Part shown: piece by piece, positions 1-9,543 of the stretch | How the letters are laid out: the number at the start of each line of letters is the position of its first letter | How positions within the stretch are numbered: the stretch's first letter is position 1 | Assembly (NCBI GenBank): GCA_012103075.1 | Contig: JAAVLQ010000001.1 | Span: 2,097,001-2,161,000 of the forward strand | Origin: Brucella cytisi | GTDB taxonomy: Bacteria; Pseudomonadota; Alphaproteobacteria; Rhizobiales; Rhizobiaceae | DNA length: 64,000 nucleotides | Direction: 5' to 3' | Notes under the pieces: generated by a model | The model's input: the letters and a program-made list of their open reading frames with translations, nothing else | What the model was told of the DNA's origin: nothing | The model's database searches: none | Translations under genes and position numbers: made by a program

Positions 1-459
1 TTGTTGGTGAAAGCTTCCCGCCATTCGTCGGGAATGCGGCGCGGATGGCCTTCTTTGGTTATCATGACGGCCTCTACCTTCGCCTCCGAAAGCAGACGCT
101 CCCCGCAGGTAATTTTTCTGCGCCATGATGACCCGCGCGCCGCGAATTTCGCTGACGCGGGTTTCAATCAAAATAAGATCATCCATCTTCGCGGGCGATT
201 TGTAATCGATCTCCATGCGGCGAACGACCCAGACCATTTCTTCGCCAAGCGCGCCCTCAGCCAATTCGATATGATGAACGTCCTGCAGACGCAGGAAATC
301 CGTGCGTCCGCGTTCGTAGAATTCCAGATAGCGACCGTGATAAACGAAGCCGGAAAAATCCGTATCAGCATAATAGATGCGCGCATAGAGCAGATGCGCG
401 CCGTCTTTCAGTTCGCCCGATACGGCAGCCTGCGCCAATTGTTCCTGTCGTTCCGTCAT
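1..459 (-). CDS. ybgC: Acyl-CoA thioesterase of the Tol-Pal region (YbgC/YbaW family), 3' end outside window
   Basis: The reading frame begins at the ATG at 459-457, which overlaps the ruvB stop as ATGA, and runs off the window without a stop. The hot-dog fold signature is readable early on ([20 protein letters not shown]), with the catalytic Asp of the DTDFSG segment. These enzymes hydrolyse acyl-CoA or acyl-ACP thioesters, and their gene usually precedes tolQRAB, which would lie just beyond this edge. One frame change is needed in the run of T at 113-117 (one base too many); after it the protein continues cleanly. The family call is by motif recognition. Confidence 0.85.
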   Translation of the reverse strand, partial: MTERQEQLAQAAVSGELKDGAHLLYARIYYADTDFSGFVYHGRYLEFYERGRTDFLRLQDVHHIELAEGALGEEMVWVVRRMEIDYKSPAKMDDLILIETRVSEIRGARVIMAQKNYLRGASAFGGEGRGRHDNQRRPSAPHSRRMAGSFHQQ

Positions 460-1496
460 TCGTCTTCCATGAAGAGGCCGTACTGCGACTGCTGAATGAT
501 TTCGGCAGGCGCAGGCAATCCGAGATGCTGCCACGCGACAGCCGTCAAAACGCGGCCGCGTGGCGTGCGCTGCAGGAAACCCTGCTGGATCAAATAGGGT
601 TCGATAATGTCTTCAATTGCGTCACGCGGCTCTGACAGGCCGGCGGCAATGGTTTCGATCCCCACCGGACCGCCGCCGAAATTGCGCGCGATGATATTGA
701 GGTAACGCCGGTCGAGCTGATCCAGCCCGCGGTTGTCCACTTCAAGGCGTGACAGCGCCTCATCAGCGATCTTGCGATCGATGACATCGGCGCCGGCGAC
801 CAGCGCGAAATCGCGCACGCGACGCAACAACCGTCCGGCAATACGTGGTGTACCGCGTGAACGGCGGGCGACTTCCAGCGCGCCATCCGGCGAAATACCC
901 ATCTGCATGATGCGCGCACCACGCCGCACGATATATTCCAGTTCCTCGACCGTATAGAAATTGAGCCGTGTCGGAATGCCGAAGCGATCCCGTAACGGCG
1001 TGGTCAGAAGCCCGAGACGGGTCGTTGCCGCAACCAGCGTAAATTTCGCAAGATCGATCTTCACCGAACGTGCCGCCGGTCCCTCGCCGATAATCAAGTC
1101 GAGCTGGAAATCCTCCATGGCTGGATAGAGGATTTCTTCCACAGCCGGGCTGAGACGATGGATTTCATCGATGAACAGAACGTCGCGCTCTTCCAGATTG
1201 GTCAGCAGAGCCGCAAGATCACCCGCCTTGGCAATGACCGGGCCGGATGTGGAGCGGAAATTGACGCCCAGTTCCTTGGCCATGATCTGCGCCAGCGTCG
1301 TCTTGCCTAGACCCGGAGGGCCAACGAACAGGACGTGGTCAAGCGCCTCGCCACGCACTTTGGCGGCCTCGATAAAGACTTTCAGATTGGCGCGCGCTGC
1401 CGCCTGCCCGACAAAATCGTCAAGCGTCTGCGGGCGCAGCGTATTGTCTTCGTCTACGCGTCTGTCAGCATCAATGAGAGGGTTGCGGTCGCTCAT
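456..1496 (-). CDS. ruvB: Holliday junction branch-migration ATPase RuvB
   Basis: This is an intact 346-residue protein, the normal RuvB length. It shows the N-terminal segment [12 protein letters not shown], Walker [12 protein letters not shown] near residue 60, Walker [10 protein letters not shown] near residue 105, sensor region [18 protein letters not shown] with the arginine finger, and the C-terminal winged-helix domain ([16 protein letters not shown]). RuvB hexamers drive branch migration of Holliday junctions held by RuvA. The gene lies downstream of ruvC and ruvA on the same strand, and its stop overlaps the ybgC start, so a single ruvCAB-ybgC transcript is likely. Confidence 0.97.
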   Translation of the reverse strand: MSDRNPLIDADRRVDEDNTLRPQTLDDFVGQAAARANLKVFIEAAKVRGEALDHVLFVGPPGLGKTTLAQIMAKELGVNFRSTSGPVIAKAGDLAALLTNLEERDVLFIDEIHRLSPAVEEILYPAMEDFQLDLIIGEGPAARSVKIDLAKFTLVAATTRLGLLTTPLRDRFGIPTRLNFYTVEELEYIVRRGARIMQMGISPDGALEVARRSRGTPRIAGRLLRRVRDFALVAGADVIDRKIADEALSRLEVDNRGLDQLDRRYLNIIARNFGGGPVGIETIAAGLSEPRDAIEDIIEPYLIQQGFLQRTPRGRVLTAVAWQHLGLPAPAEIIQQSQYGLFMEDE

Positions 1497-1536
1497 CCCA
1501 TCCTCCTCGCATGAACATATCGCTCAGGCAAGTAAA

Positions 1537-2153
1537 TCACCGCGACAATTCCTTCAGACCCGGGCGGATGAGCTTGGCCGAATCGACATTCTCCCCGCTT
1601 CCTTCAAGGCCGCGGCGACAGCATTGGCGGCCTGATCACGCGAGTAGCCGAGATTGGAAAGCGCCGACACCGCGTCGGCAACCGGCGCCGGAGCAGCGCC
1701 CGCGCCAAGTTCCTGCTTGAGCCCGATCGTGCCGCTCGCATCACCGGCGAAGGCAGGTGCCTTGTTCTTGAGTTCGGTCACGATGCGCTCAGCAACCTTC
1801 TTGCCGACACCCGGCGCGCGCGACACCATGGCGATGTCGCGCAATGCAATCGCATTGGCGAGTTCCGATGGAGACAAAGTGCCAAGCACAGCCAGAGCCA
1901 CTTTCGCGCCAACGCCCTGCACATTCTGCAACAGGCGGAACCATTCGCGCTCAAGCTGATTGGCAAAACCATAAAGGCGGATCATGTCCTCGCGAACATA
2001 GGTTTCGATAAACAGGATGGCCGCCTCACCCGCACCACCAAGATTGCCGAGCGTGCGCGCCGAACAAAACGCAACATAGCCAACACCATGCACGTCGATG
2101 ACGGCATGATCCTCGGCAATTTCATCGATCACACCCTTGAGCTTACCGATCAT
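1537..2153 (-). CDS. ruvA: Holliday junction-binding protein RuvA (single frame break near C-terminus)
   Basis: The N-terminal OB domain ([20 protein letters not shown]) and the tandem helix-hairpin-helix motifs ([17 protein letters not shown] and [16 protein letters not shown]) identify RuvA, which tetramerises on four-way junctions and loads RuvB. The ATG at 2153 is preferred over an in-frame GTG at 2159 because the family starts MIGKL. The frame breaks at about 1594, where a G run is one base short; restoring it gives a normal domain III tail and a 205-residue protein ending at 1537. Only six bases separate the start from the ruvC stop. Confidence 0.93.
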
Positions 2154-2159
2154 GGCCAC

Positions 2160-2678
2160 CTACGCGATAAGTTGTTGCAACCGGCGCGCACTTGCGATGC
2201 TTTGCCGGTGATGCGCATGACAAATGGCAATGGCAAGCGCATCGGCGGCATCGCTCGTATCGAACGATGCGCGCGGCATCAGCACTTTCACCATCATATG
2301 GATTTGCTGTTTTTCACCGTGTCCCACGCCGATTACAGCCTTCTTCACGGCATTCGGCGCATACTCGGCAACGGGCAGTCCAGCCTGCGCGGGCGCCAAC
2401 AAGGCAATGCCGCGCGCCTGACCAAGCTTCAGCGTCGCCGTTGCATCCTTGTTGACGAAGGTGTGTTCAACCGCCGCCTCATGCGGCATATATTCATGCA
2501 GGACTTTGGAAAGACCTTCATGCAGTTGGCAGAGGCGCGATGCGAGATCCATCTCGGCATTCGAGGTCACCGTCCCCGAACCGATGAAATGCAGTGAATT
2601 GCCCAACGATTCGACAATGCCCCAGCCGGTACGGCGCAGGCCCGGATCGATACCAATGATGCGAATCGTTTCTTTCAT
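2160..2678 (-). CDS. ruvC: Holliday junction resolvase RuvC
   Basis: This intact 172-residue protein is the endonuclease that cleaves Holliday junctions after RuvAB branch migration. The acidic catalytic residues can be seen in their usual places: Asp in [14 protein letters not shown] near residue 10, Glu in [12 protein letters not shown] near residue 70, and the Asp pair in [18 protein letters not shown] near residue 145. It is the first gene of the ruvC-ruvA-ruvB-ybgC cluster, and the promoter should lie in the 90 bases between it and the DUF1465 gene. Confidence 0.97.
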   Translation of the reverse strand: MKETIRIIGIDPGLRRTGWGIVESLGNSLHFIGSGTVTSNAEMDLASRLCQLHEGLSKVLHEYMPHEAAVEHTFVNKDATATLKLGQARGIALLAPAQAGLPVAEYAPNAVKKAVIGVGHGEKQQIHMMVKVLMPRASFDTSDAADALAIAICHAHHRQSIASARRLQQLIA

Positions 2679-2769
2679 AAGCGAACCCTATCCTCAGACG
2701 GATTCACTTGACAGCAGAAAAGTGAACAAAAGAGAAACATGCGCTACGAAGGGCGCACATGATCAATCG

Positions 2770-3297
2770 TTATGAAGCGCCAAAAGCAGTTTTGAGCAAT
2801 ACGATCTGTTCGGAAACCGGATTGCCACGTGGGACGCCCTGCAGCGAGACCACTTCACCGTAAACTTCGCGGTCCATACGGCGCACACGCGCCTGAAGGC
2901 GCATGGAACGTTCGACCAACTCCATGAATGCTGCAGGCAGTTCGGACCAGCCTTGTGCGATTTCACCCGCCGATGGCGTATCAAGACGCACCTTGGCTTT
3001 CTCGGCTGCAACCTGCTGACGGGTCATTTCACCGTTGCGCGCCGCGCGCTGGAGCAGCAACCATGAAGCAATCTGCATCAGGCGCGTGGTCAGACGCATC
3101 GATTCGGCGGCATAGAGCGTCGCAGCCACACGCGAAAGATTGCGGGCGTCCTCACGGCCTTCGCCGTCGAGATAGCTTGCCGCTTCCTCGACCATATCCA
3201 TGCCTTCTGCATAGATCGGCTTGAACGAATCCGAGAAAACCATGCGCTCTGCGAGGCTGATCATATTGCTCGGCATCTGGCTCTGTTCGCTAATCAC
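2770..3297 (-). CDS. DUF1465 family protein
   Basis: The product is about 175 residues, largely helical, and matches my memory of the alphaproteobacterial DUF1465 family (SLAERMVFSDSFKPIYAEGM, then a long arginine/glutamate-rich helix). Its function is not established. I chose the GTG at 3297 because an AAGGTGG ribosome-binding site sits seven bases upstream; the open frame continues further upstream but without such a site. A perfect CtrA-type box lies about 200 bases upstream (3493-3508), so cell-cycle control is possible. It is transcribed toward ruvC but separated from it by about 90 bases. Confidence 0.8.
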   Translation of the reverse strand: MISEQSQMPSNMISLAERMVFSDSFKPIYAEGMDMVEEAASYLDGEGREDARNLSRVAATLYAAESMRLTTRLMQIASWLLLQRAARNGEMTRQQVAAEKAKVRLDTPSAGEIAQGWSELPAAFMELVERSMRLQARVRRMDREVYGEVVSLQGVPRGNPVSEQIVLLKTAFGAS

Positions 3298-3492
3298 TGC
3301 TCTGCCACCTTGCATGACCGCCTGTATCGGCGGCCCATTCCGTTGCCGTATTCGTCCAGTGGGATATGCCAGACGGATACGAATGAAACCATTGAACCGC
3401 TGTTCGACCATGAGGGAGGCTGAGACGGAACAGCTGTGCTAAACAAGTCCACGATAAACTGCACCTTCATACACCGTCGCGCAAGTTTATGT

Positions 3493-3508
3493 TTAACATT
3501 CGGTTAAC
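3493..3508. promoter_or_regulatory. CtrA-type box TTAA-N7-TTAAC
   Basis: The sequence TTAACATTCGGTTAAC fits the CtrA consensus TTAA-N7-TTAAC exactly. CtrA is the cell-cycle response regulator conserved in Rhizobiales. The box lies between the DUF1465 gene, which runs leftward from 3297, and the candidate small RNA, and could serve either. Function is inferred from motif match only. Confidence 0.5.
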
Positions 3509-3622
3509 ATTTTCAGAGGCTTTTGACGAAAGCTTGTAAATAGAACGGATTGGGCAGTTGTTCCGTTCCGCACGCCTGCATGTGGAAATCGATATTCCCC
3601 GATATGCAGCAAAAAAGCGCAC

Positions 3623-3720
3623 AAAAAAGAGCCGCAATGGCGGCTCTCAGGAGTTTAACAGGGAGGCGTCAAACAGAGTGGCTAAACCACTCGGTAAGAA
3701 TCCAGCCGAACTGGATGTAA
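3623..3720 (-). ncRNA. Candidate trans-acting small RNA with three hairpins and terminator
   Basis: Read on the minus strand this gene-free stretch folds into three consecutive hairpins: ATCCAG/CTGGAT (3716-3700), GAGTGG/CCACTC (3692-3676) and a GC-rich AGAGCCGC/GCGGCTCT stem (3647-3628) followed at once by six T, a standard intrinsic terminator. The linker before the terminator carries an unpaired CCTCCCT stretch that could pair with ribosome-binding sites. No open frame fits, and no coding gene ends here, so the terminator has no other client: opgC has its own terminator at 3814-3832. The 5' end is a guess. Confidence 0.45.
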
Positions 3721-3740
3721 ACCATTTAACATTCTTAAGA

Positions 3741-3756
3741 TTAATGAATGGTTAAT
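3741..3756. promoter_or_regulatory. Near-consensus CtrA-type box upstream of the candidate sRNA
   Basis: TTAATGAATGGTTAAT matches TTAA-N7-TTAAC with one mismatch in the last base. It lies about 20-35 bases upstream of the presumed 5' end of the candidate small RNA, the placement typical of CtrA-activated promoters. Inference from motif only. Confidence 0.35.
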
Positions 3757-3813
3757 TTCTGCGTAGCGCTGTGGATAATCTCACGCAATCCGGCACTTTT
3801 CACTCAAAGAGAA

Positions 3814-3832
3814 GCCGCCCGAAATGGGCGGC
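3814..3832 (-). terminator. Intrinsic terminator of opgC
   Basis: The stem GCCGCCC/GGGCGGC with a five-base loop is followed on the minus strand by TTCTCTTT, 14 bases after the opgC stop. Confidence 0.75.
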
Positions 3833-3845
3833 TGATCAGTAGTGG

Positions 3846-5069
3846 TTAATAGCGCTGCATCGCAGGCTTGGAGCTTGACGCAACCTGCATCTTGACGGGT
3901 TCGGCAGCAGGAACAGCGGGCTTTGCCGAAACGGGAGCCCCCTTCTTGCCCCAACCGATGGTTGGCAGCCATTCCAGATAATAGGCCAGTGCGAACTGCA
4001 TCACGATGCCGGTTGCGATCAGCAAAGTGTCATAAGGCAGGCCGCCCGGGTTCACGAGCTTCATCACCTGCGCAACCATTGCCAGCAGCGTACCGGCAAT
4101 GAAGACCGGCAGCGAATGCTTGCCGAGAACGGCGAGAGGATTATCCGGCGCCGTCCGGGCAATATTGTTCAGCGTCGGAACGACGGCGATGAGATAGGCA
4201 ATCGCCAGCACGTGCAGCAGACGCGGACCCGACAGGAAAGTCTTGTCGAAGCCGGTAAGAACCATGGGCAGGCCCATCGACGCGTCGATGCCCCAAAGCG
4301 GAATACGCACCCATGCCAGCGCCAGCACCAGATAGCCAACGGCAAGGCCGATCAGCAGCGGATGCTTCGGCAGCTCGCCACCGCGACGTACATGAATCAC
4401 GCCTGCAATACCGATTGCAAACAGGAACTGCCACGACAGCGGATTGAGGAACCAGACGCCTTCGGTCGGATAATTTACCGGCGCAACGTGATAGAGGCCT
4501 GACAGGAACCAGACCGTGCCGGAAACACCGAGCATGAGCGGCAGGCTGATGCGCGCCAGCAGAAGCAGGATCGGAGTCAAAACCAGCATCACGGCATACA
4601 TCGACAAAATGTTGTTATAGCCGAGCTGGTGACCCATCGTGACGATGCCGAACAGCGCTTCGACCGGGTGCTTGACCAGCGGCGCGATGTTGATCTGCGT
4701 AAGCAACTCCGAACGCTTCAGGAAGATAGCGGCAGCGGCGAAAATGGCGATGGTCGCCATGGTCGTCATGATGTGCGTCGTATAGAGCACACCAGCGCGG
4801 CGCCACATTTTCAGCGACAGAAGCAGGCGATTGCCGGGAGCGAATTTAGATCCATAGGCAAGCGCCACGGCCATGCCGGAAATCAGCACGAAAGCTTCAG
4901 CCGAATCGGAGAAGCCCAGATTCTTGTGCGTGAAATGCTCGTAGATCGTGCCGGGTACATGGTTGATGAAGATCGTTAGCAGCGCGAGCGCACGAAACAC
5001 GTCGATGCGCGTGTCGCGCATTTTCGTCGGTTGTGCGGGCATCGCTTCTCTAGCGGTCGCAATATTCAT
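3846..5069 (-). CDS. opgC: OpgC family membrane protein (succinylation of osmoregulated periplasmic glucans)
   Basis: This intact 407-residue polytopic membrane protein has about ten hydrophobic segments and the N-terminal RIDVFRALALLTIFINHVPG motif of the OpgC/acyltransferase-3-like family. OpgC proteins transfer succinyl groups to cyclic beta-glucans in the periplasm; in Brucella these glucans matter for envelope properties. The ATG at 5069 opens the only plausible frame. The C-terminal tail is proline/alanine rich and soluble. The gene stands alone, diverging from the ThiE-like gene across 386 bases in which I see only promoter-type sequence and a small hairpin at about 5345-5365. Confidence 0.9.
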   Translation of the reverse strand: MNIATAREAMPAQPTKMRDTRIDVFRALALLTIFINHVPGTIYEHFTHKNLGFSDSAEAFVLISGMAVALAYGSKFAPGNRLLLSLKMWRRAGVLYTTHIMTTMATIAIFAAAAIFLKRSELLTQINIAPLVKHPVEALFGIVTMGHQLGYNNILSMYAVMLVLTPILLLLARISLPLMLGVSGTVWFLSGLYHVAPVNYPTEGVWFLNPLSWQFLFAIGIAGVIHVRRGGELPKHPLLIGLAVGYLVLALAWVRIPLWGIDASMGLPMVLTGFDKTFLSGPRLLHVLAIAYLIAVVPTLNNIARTAPDNPLAVLGKHSLPVFIAGTLLAMVAQVMKLVNPGGLPYDTLLIATGIVMQFALAYYLEWLPTIGWGKKGAPVSAKPAVPAAEPVKMQVASSSKPAMQRY

Positions 5070-5455
5070 TTACCAGCCTGCCTATCTTTGAAGGAAAGTG
5101 CCTGCACTTGAGATTGCGAGCCTTTCCACTTTTCTTCGTGTCATTCCGGATGGGTGCCGGAACAGTTTCACACGTTCTGCCGGAGCGTTCAGCGCCCGGT
5201 CTTGGTGTGGCTTATATACGCGTTAATCCCGGCAGAACCGGGTTGGTTCCGATCAACTTTCGTTCCAGTGGATAACATTATGCCAGCCCGGACTGGCGCG
5301 GGCCCGAGGAGGTTTCGCCAATGAATACTTGCCGAAGCCCGGTTGCGTCGCATAAATGCGACAAAACAAATAGATAGAGCCCCGCTTCCGTTTCCGGTAA
5401 ACAGAACGCCTCTATTGCCCGAATTCCATCACGTTTTTCCCGTTAGGCTTGGCTC

Positions 5456-6120
5456 ATGAACACGCCCGCTCACCAGACTGAAACCGAACGCTGCCGCATC
5501 GTGCTGGTTGCGCCTCCACTTGCCGACGGCGCGGCCCTCGCAAAGCTTTTGACGGCTGCGCTCTCGGGCGGCGACGTTGCAAGCGTCATTCTCGACACCG
5601 GCGATCTCGACGAAGCCACTTTTCAGGCCGCAGCTGAAAAGGTCATCCCCGTCATTCAGGAAAAGGTGCCGCCGCGCTTATCCTGAACGATACGCGCATC
5701 GCGGGTCGCGTCGGTGCAGATGGCGTTCATATCGAAGGCAAGGCTGCCGATCTGGCAGATGCGATCGAAAAACATACGCCGAAGATGATCGTCGGCACCG
5801 GCAATCTGCGCGACCGCCATGGCGCAATGGAAATCGGCGAGTTGCAGCCCGATTATGTTTTCTTCGGCAAGATCGGTGCGGATAACAAGCCGGATGCCCA
5901 TCCGCGCAACCTGTCGCTGGCCGAATGGTGGTCGCAGATGGTGGAAATTCCCAGCATCGCGCAAGCCGGAAGCACGCTGGAAAGCATCATCCCCGCAGCC
6001 GAAACCGGCGCGGATTTCGTTGCGCTCGGTCGAGCGGTCTTCGACGCCGAAGACCCTGCAAAAGCTGTCGCGGAAGCCAACCGGCTTCTCGATGAGAACG
6101 CGCCACGCTTTGAAAACTGA
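5456..6120 (+). CDS. thiE: Thiamine phosphate synthase-like protein (one frame break)
   Basis: The restored 221-residue protein has the TIM-barrel pattern of the ThiE family: ALILNDTRIAGRVGADGVHI in the first half, then a phosphate-binding region (IPSIAQAGSTLESIIPAAETGADFVALGRAVF). ThiE joins the pyrimidine and thiazole moieties of thiamine. The canonical ThiE motifs are weaker than usual, so this may be a diverged paralogue rather than the main enzyme; no TPP riboswitch precedes it. A single G is missing near 5666, just before the AAALILNDTR segment. The following Sel1 gene starts 23 bases downstream, suggesting co-transcription. Confidence 0.78.
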
Positions 6121-6142
6121 TCCCTTCATCAAGGTCTTGCCG

Positions 6143-7194
6143 ATGCCCATGAAGAACAAATTTCTTCTCGCTGCCATTTTGACAATCGCGCTGCCGGTCC
6201 TGCCTGCTCTGGCAGCGGGCGAGCCGGTGCGCGGTCAAAAGAACAGCCATCAGGGCGATCATCAGGATAAGAAAGCCGACAAGCCTGCCAAGCCGGTGAT
6301 GCTGCCGCAACCGGCAACGACCGAACCGATGCCCCACATCGACCCAAGCCGTTTCGGCGACAAACCGGCAGACGAGGCTTTCGGTGCATTTCAGCGTGGC
6401 CTTTATCTGACCGCTTTCAATTTGGCCAAGCCACAGGCTGAAAAGGGTGATCCGGCATCGCAGACACTCATTGCAGAAATTTATGCGCGCGGCCTTGGCA
6501 TCCCCGCCAACCAGAAACTGGCGGCGGAATGGTACGAGAAAGCAGCCAATAACGGTGTTGTAGAAGCGCAGTTCCGCTATGCCGCACTTCTGCTTCAGGG
6601 CACCTACGCCGGGAAAGACCCCGTCAAGGCAGAGGAACTGATGAAGAAGGCGGCCGAGGGTGGCAATGCCATGGCGCAGTTCAACTACGGCCAGATGCTG
6701 ATGGAAAAACGCCGGGCAAGCCGGGCATCGATCTCGCCTTCCCGTGGTTCGAGAAGGCGGCCGGGGCCACGCTGGCCGATGCACAATATGCACTCAGCCA
6801 GATTTATGCCAACGGTACCCCGACCATCCCCCGCGACGACAAGAAAGCGCGCGTCTATCTCCTGCTTGCTGCCGCACAGGGTTATGATACGGCGCAGTTC
6901 GATCTGGGCCGCTGGCTGATCGAGGGCCGCGGTGGCGACCGCGACTACGAACAGGGGTTTGGCTGGATGCGTCTTGGCGCACAGCGCGGCATGGTGATGG
7001 CACAGGCCCGGCTCGCCCGCCTCTATCGCGATGGCATCGGCACAGAAGGCGATCTCGTCAAAGCAGCGGCCCGGTATATTGTTGCCCAGCGCGCCGGTTT
7101 TCGCTCACCAGACCTCAACGACATGATGGACGGACTGGCTGACGACCAGATTAAACAGGCCATAGAAACCGCCAACAATCTGCGCGTCCGCTGA
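6143..7194 (+). CDS. Secreted Sel1-repeat (TPR-like) protein, one frame break
   Basis: A signal peptide (MPMKNKFLLAAILTIALPVL, cut after ALAAG) is followed by a lysine/proline-rich linker and at least five Sel1-like repeats (for example AEWYEKAANNGVVEAQFRYA, EGGNAMAQFNYGQMLM, LLLAAAQGYDTAQFDLGRWL). Such periplasmic repeat proteins act as protein-interaction scaffolds; a specific partner cannot be named. The start at 6143 has AAGG eight bases upstream. A C is missing near 6711; correcting it joins the two parts into 350 residues. It follows the ThiE-like gene closely. Confidence 0.83.
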
Positions 7195-7398
7195 TTTTTG
7201 GGCGAATTTTGAGGCTGCATTGGCTCTCTTTTCGCGCTCAGGCTTGCGCCAAGCGCCTTTTATGGTCTTGAGACGCCGATTATCGTGGTTCGAGTATAAG
7301 GCAGGTGCGCAATCTCCGGAATAATGCCGGACGGTTGCCTTTTCGTCGTCATGCGTCGAACCGCACATGGTTTCACATTTTCATTCCGGATCAAGCTC

Positions 7399-7958
7399 AT
7401 GAAGATCAATGGTAACGAAATCCGCCCCGGCAATGTCATCGAACATGCTGGCGGCTTGTGGGTTGCGGTCAAGACCAACGCCGTCAAGCCGGCAAGGGCG
7501 GCGCTTATAATCAGGTCGAACTGAAGAACCTCATCAACGGCACCAAGCTCAACGAACGTTTCCGCGCTGCAGAAACCGTCGAGCGCGTTCGTCTGGAACA
7601 GAAGGATTTCTCGTTCCTCTACGAACAGGGCGAAGCGCTGATCTTCATGGACACCGAATCCTACGAACAGCTTGAGCTGGCCAAGGATTTCGTCGGTGAC
7701 CGTGCCGCTTTCCTTCAGGACGGCATGATGGTTACTGTCGAACTCTATGAAGAAAAGCCGATCGGCATTCGCCTTCCGGATCAGGTCACGCTTGCGATCA
7801 CCGAAGCCGACCCGGTCGTCAAGGGCCAGACCGCTGCTTCGTCCTACAAGCCTGCTGTACTTGAAAACGGTATCCGCATCCTCGTTCCGCCGTTCATCGC
7901 ATCCGGCGAACGCGTGATCGTTGATACCAACGAACTGACCTACGTCAGCCGCGCTTAA
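7399..7958 (+). CDS. efp: Translation elongation factor P (one frame break)
   Basis: Correction of one missing G near 7490 gives a 186-residue protein, the standard EF-P length. The N-terminal KOW-like domain ([20 protein letters not shown]) carries the conserved loop PGKGGA, whose Lys34 is the residue modified by beta-lysylation in many bacteria; the break falls exactly in this loop. The central and C-terminal OB domains end in [20 protein letters not shown] relieves ribosome stalling at polyproline stretches. It stands alone with a terminator at 7976-7998. Confidence 0.93.
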
Positions 7959-7975
7959 TACGAAAAACGAGATTT

Positions 7976-7998
7976 GTGGTGCCCGGATCAGGCACCAC
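7976..7998 (+). terminator. Terminator after efp
   Basis: GTGGTGCC and GGCACCAC pair across a seven-base loop, followed by TTTA, 18 bases after the efp stop. Confidence 0.6.
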
Positions 7999-8162
7999 TT
8001 TATCCATGTCGCAAAGATTGCGACCGTTCTTTCTCAGATCGCTCAATTCCTCGACCTCCACCGAATGTGTTTCGGTTCGGATGTTCGACATTCTGTTTAT
8101 GATTAACTGCTTGATCCCTTTCAAAATCCACGCTTCGGGATCGTGCTTACAAGGACAATGAA

Positions 8163-8954
8163 ATGGCCCGCTCAGCCCTTCTCAACGTTATGGTACAGGC
8201 CGCTATGAAGGCCGGCCGCAGCCTCGCTCGCGATTTTGGTGAAGTCCAGAATCTTCAGGTTTCTCTCAAGGGCCCCGGCGACTATGTCAGCCGGGCAGAC
8301 CGCCGCGCCGAACAGATCATCTATACGGAATTGAGCCGCGCCCGCCCGGATTATGGCTTCCTGATGGAAGAATCCGGCGAGGTTGAATCCAAGGACGGAC
8401 AGCACCGCTGGCTGATCGATCCTCTCGACGGCACCACAAATTTCCTGCACGGCATTCCAGTTTTCGCAGTCTCCATCGCTCTCGAGCGTCAGGGGCAGAT
8501 CGTCGCCGGCGTCATCTACAATCCGGCCATGGATGAGCTTTACACCGCTGAACGCGGCGGTGGCGCATTCCTCAATGACCGTCGCCTGCGCGTTGCATCA
8601 CGCAACAAGCTGGTCGATTCCGTTATCGGCACGGGTATCCCGCATCTGGGTCGCGGCCATCACGGGCATTATCTGGTCGAACTGCGCAATGTCATGGCCG
8701 AAACCGCAGGCATTCGCCGCATGGGCGCCGTTGCACTCGACCTCGCCTATGTTGCAGGCGGCCGTCTGGATGGTTTCTGGGAAGATGGCATGCATCCGTG
8801 GGATCTCGGCGCAGGCATTCTTATGATCCGCGAAGCCGGTGGTTTCGTCTCGGACAAGAATGGCGGTCAGGACATTTTCGGCACCAAGACCATCGTTGCA
8901 GGCAATGAAATCATTCAGAAGGCATTGCTGAAAACGATCAACAAACCGATCTAA
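8163..8954 (+). CDS. suhB: Inositol monophosphatase family protein (SuhB-like)
   Basis: This intact 263-residue protein carries the full metal-dependent phosphatase signature: EESGE (metal ligands) near residue 70, WLIDPLDGTTNFLHG near residue 84 and WDLGAGILMIREAGG near residue 215. Family members hydrolyse inositol-1-phosphate or related sugar phosphates and, as SuhB, also act in rRNA maturation through NusA in some bacteria; which role applies here cannot be told. The ATG at 8163 is preceded by ACAAGGACA. A terminator follows at 9022-9050. Confidence 0.93.
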   Translation: MARSALLNVMVQAAMKAGRSLARDFGEVQNLQVSLKGPGDYVSRADRRAEQIIYTELSRARPDYGFLMEESGEVESKDGQHRWLIDPLDGTTNFLHGIPVFAVSIALERQGQIVAGVIYNPAMDELYTAERGGGAFLNDRRLRVASRNKLVDSVIGTGIPHLGRGHHGHYLVELRNVMAETAGIRRMGAVALDLAYVAGGRLDGFWEDGMHPWDLGAGILMIREAGGFVSDKNGGQDIFGTKTIVAGNEIIQKALLKTINKPI

Positions 8955-9021
8955 AAAAGACCTGCTGCTTTGTCGATCCAATGGTTTGTTTCAACTGGGT
9001 CATCTCCAGCAATATAGAAAC

Positions 9022-9050
9022 AAGGCCGAGCGCTTAAATGGCTCGGCCTT
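9022..9050 (+). terminator. Terminator after suhB
   Basis: AAGGCCGAGC pairs with GCTCGGCCTT across a nine-base loop and is followed by TTTATT. Confidence 0.85.
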
Positions 9051-9059
9051 TTTATTAAT

Positions 9060-9437
9060 TTAGAGCGTATCTATAGAAAATTATGCTACAGTTGGCCGGG
9101 AAACTTTCCCAGAACCTCAAGTATATTCCCAAGAATATTCCACCAATTCATGCTTATTCCCTCTCACAAAGTTGAGTTTACAAATCAATAATTATCAAAA
9201 TTAGAAAACTTAAAAATATCAACTTATTTATTTATTTATTACCATAAATTATATAGGCATATATAAGAAATACATCATATTAAGATCCCGGGATCTAATA
9301 TTATAAACTTTCTGCTCTACAATATTCAGACCATCCCGCGAACCTGACAGCGCACACCACAAATCCGCGTAATTTTCTTGTTCCAATGATTCCGCTTCAC
9401 GAATTAATGAAGTAGGCTTCTTTTCAAACACGCGACC
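9060..9437. other. Strikingly AT-rich intergenic stretch
   Basis: In an otherwise GC-rich window, about 300 bases around 9120-9420 are dominated by A and T, including repeats of TTTA near 9225-9240. A 60-codon frame on the minus strand (9431-9249) has unusual codon use and matches nothing I know; I do not call it a gene. The stretch separates suhB from the MotA-like gene and may hold the latter's promoter or the remains of transferred DNA. Confidence 0.5.
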
Positions 9438-9543
9438 ATGGAGCGGAACGCATGAGCGATTTGAGAGTTTCCGGGACCGTCTGGACGAGGGACGCGATTA
9501 CGATCCCTATCGCCTGTCGAGCCCGCGCATTGTCATTCTCTCC

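Noticed and set aside
5345-5365. Hairpin upstream of the ThiE-like gene as a TPP riboswitch
   Set aside because: None of the THI-box segments found at 52891 occur here.
7399-7958. Programmed frameshift in efp and other housekeeping genes
   Set aside because: Breaks occur in too many unrelated genes, at non-slippery short runs and in both directions; single-base sequencing error explains all of them better.
9249-9431. 60-codon minus-strand frame in the AT-rich stretch
   Set aside because: Codon use is unlike any neighbour, no family is recognised and no ribosome-binding site is evident; kept only as part of the AT-rich region.
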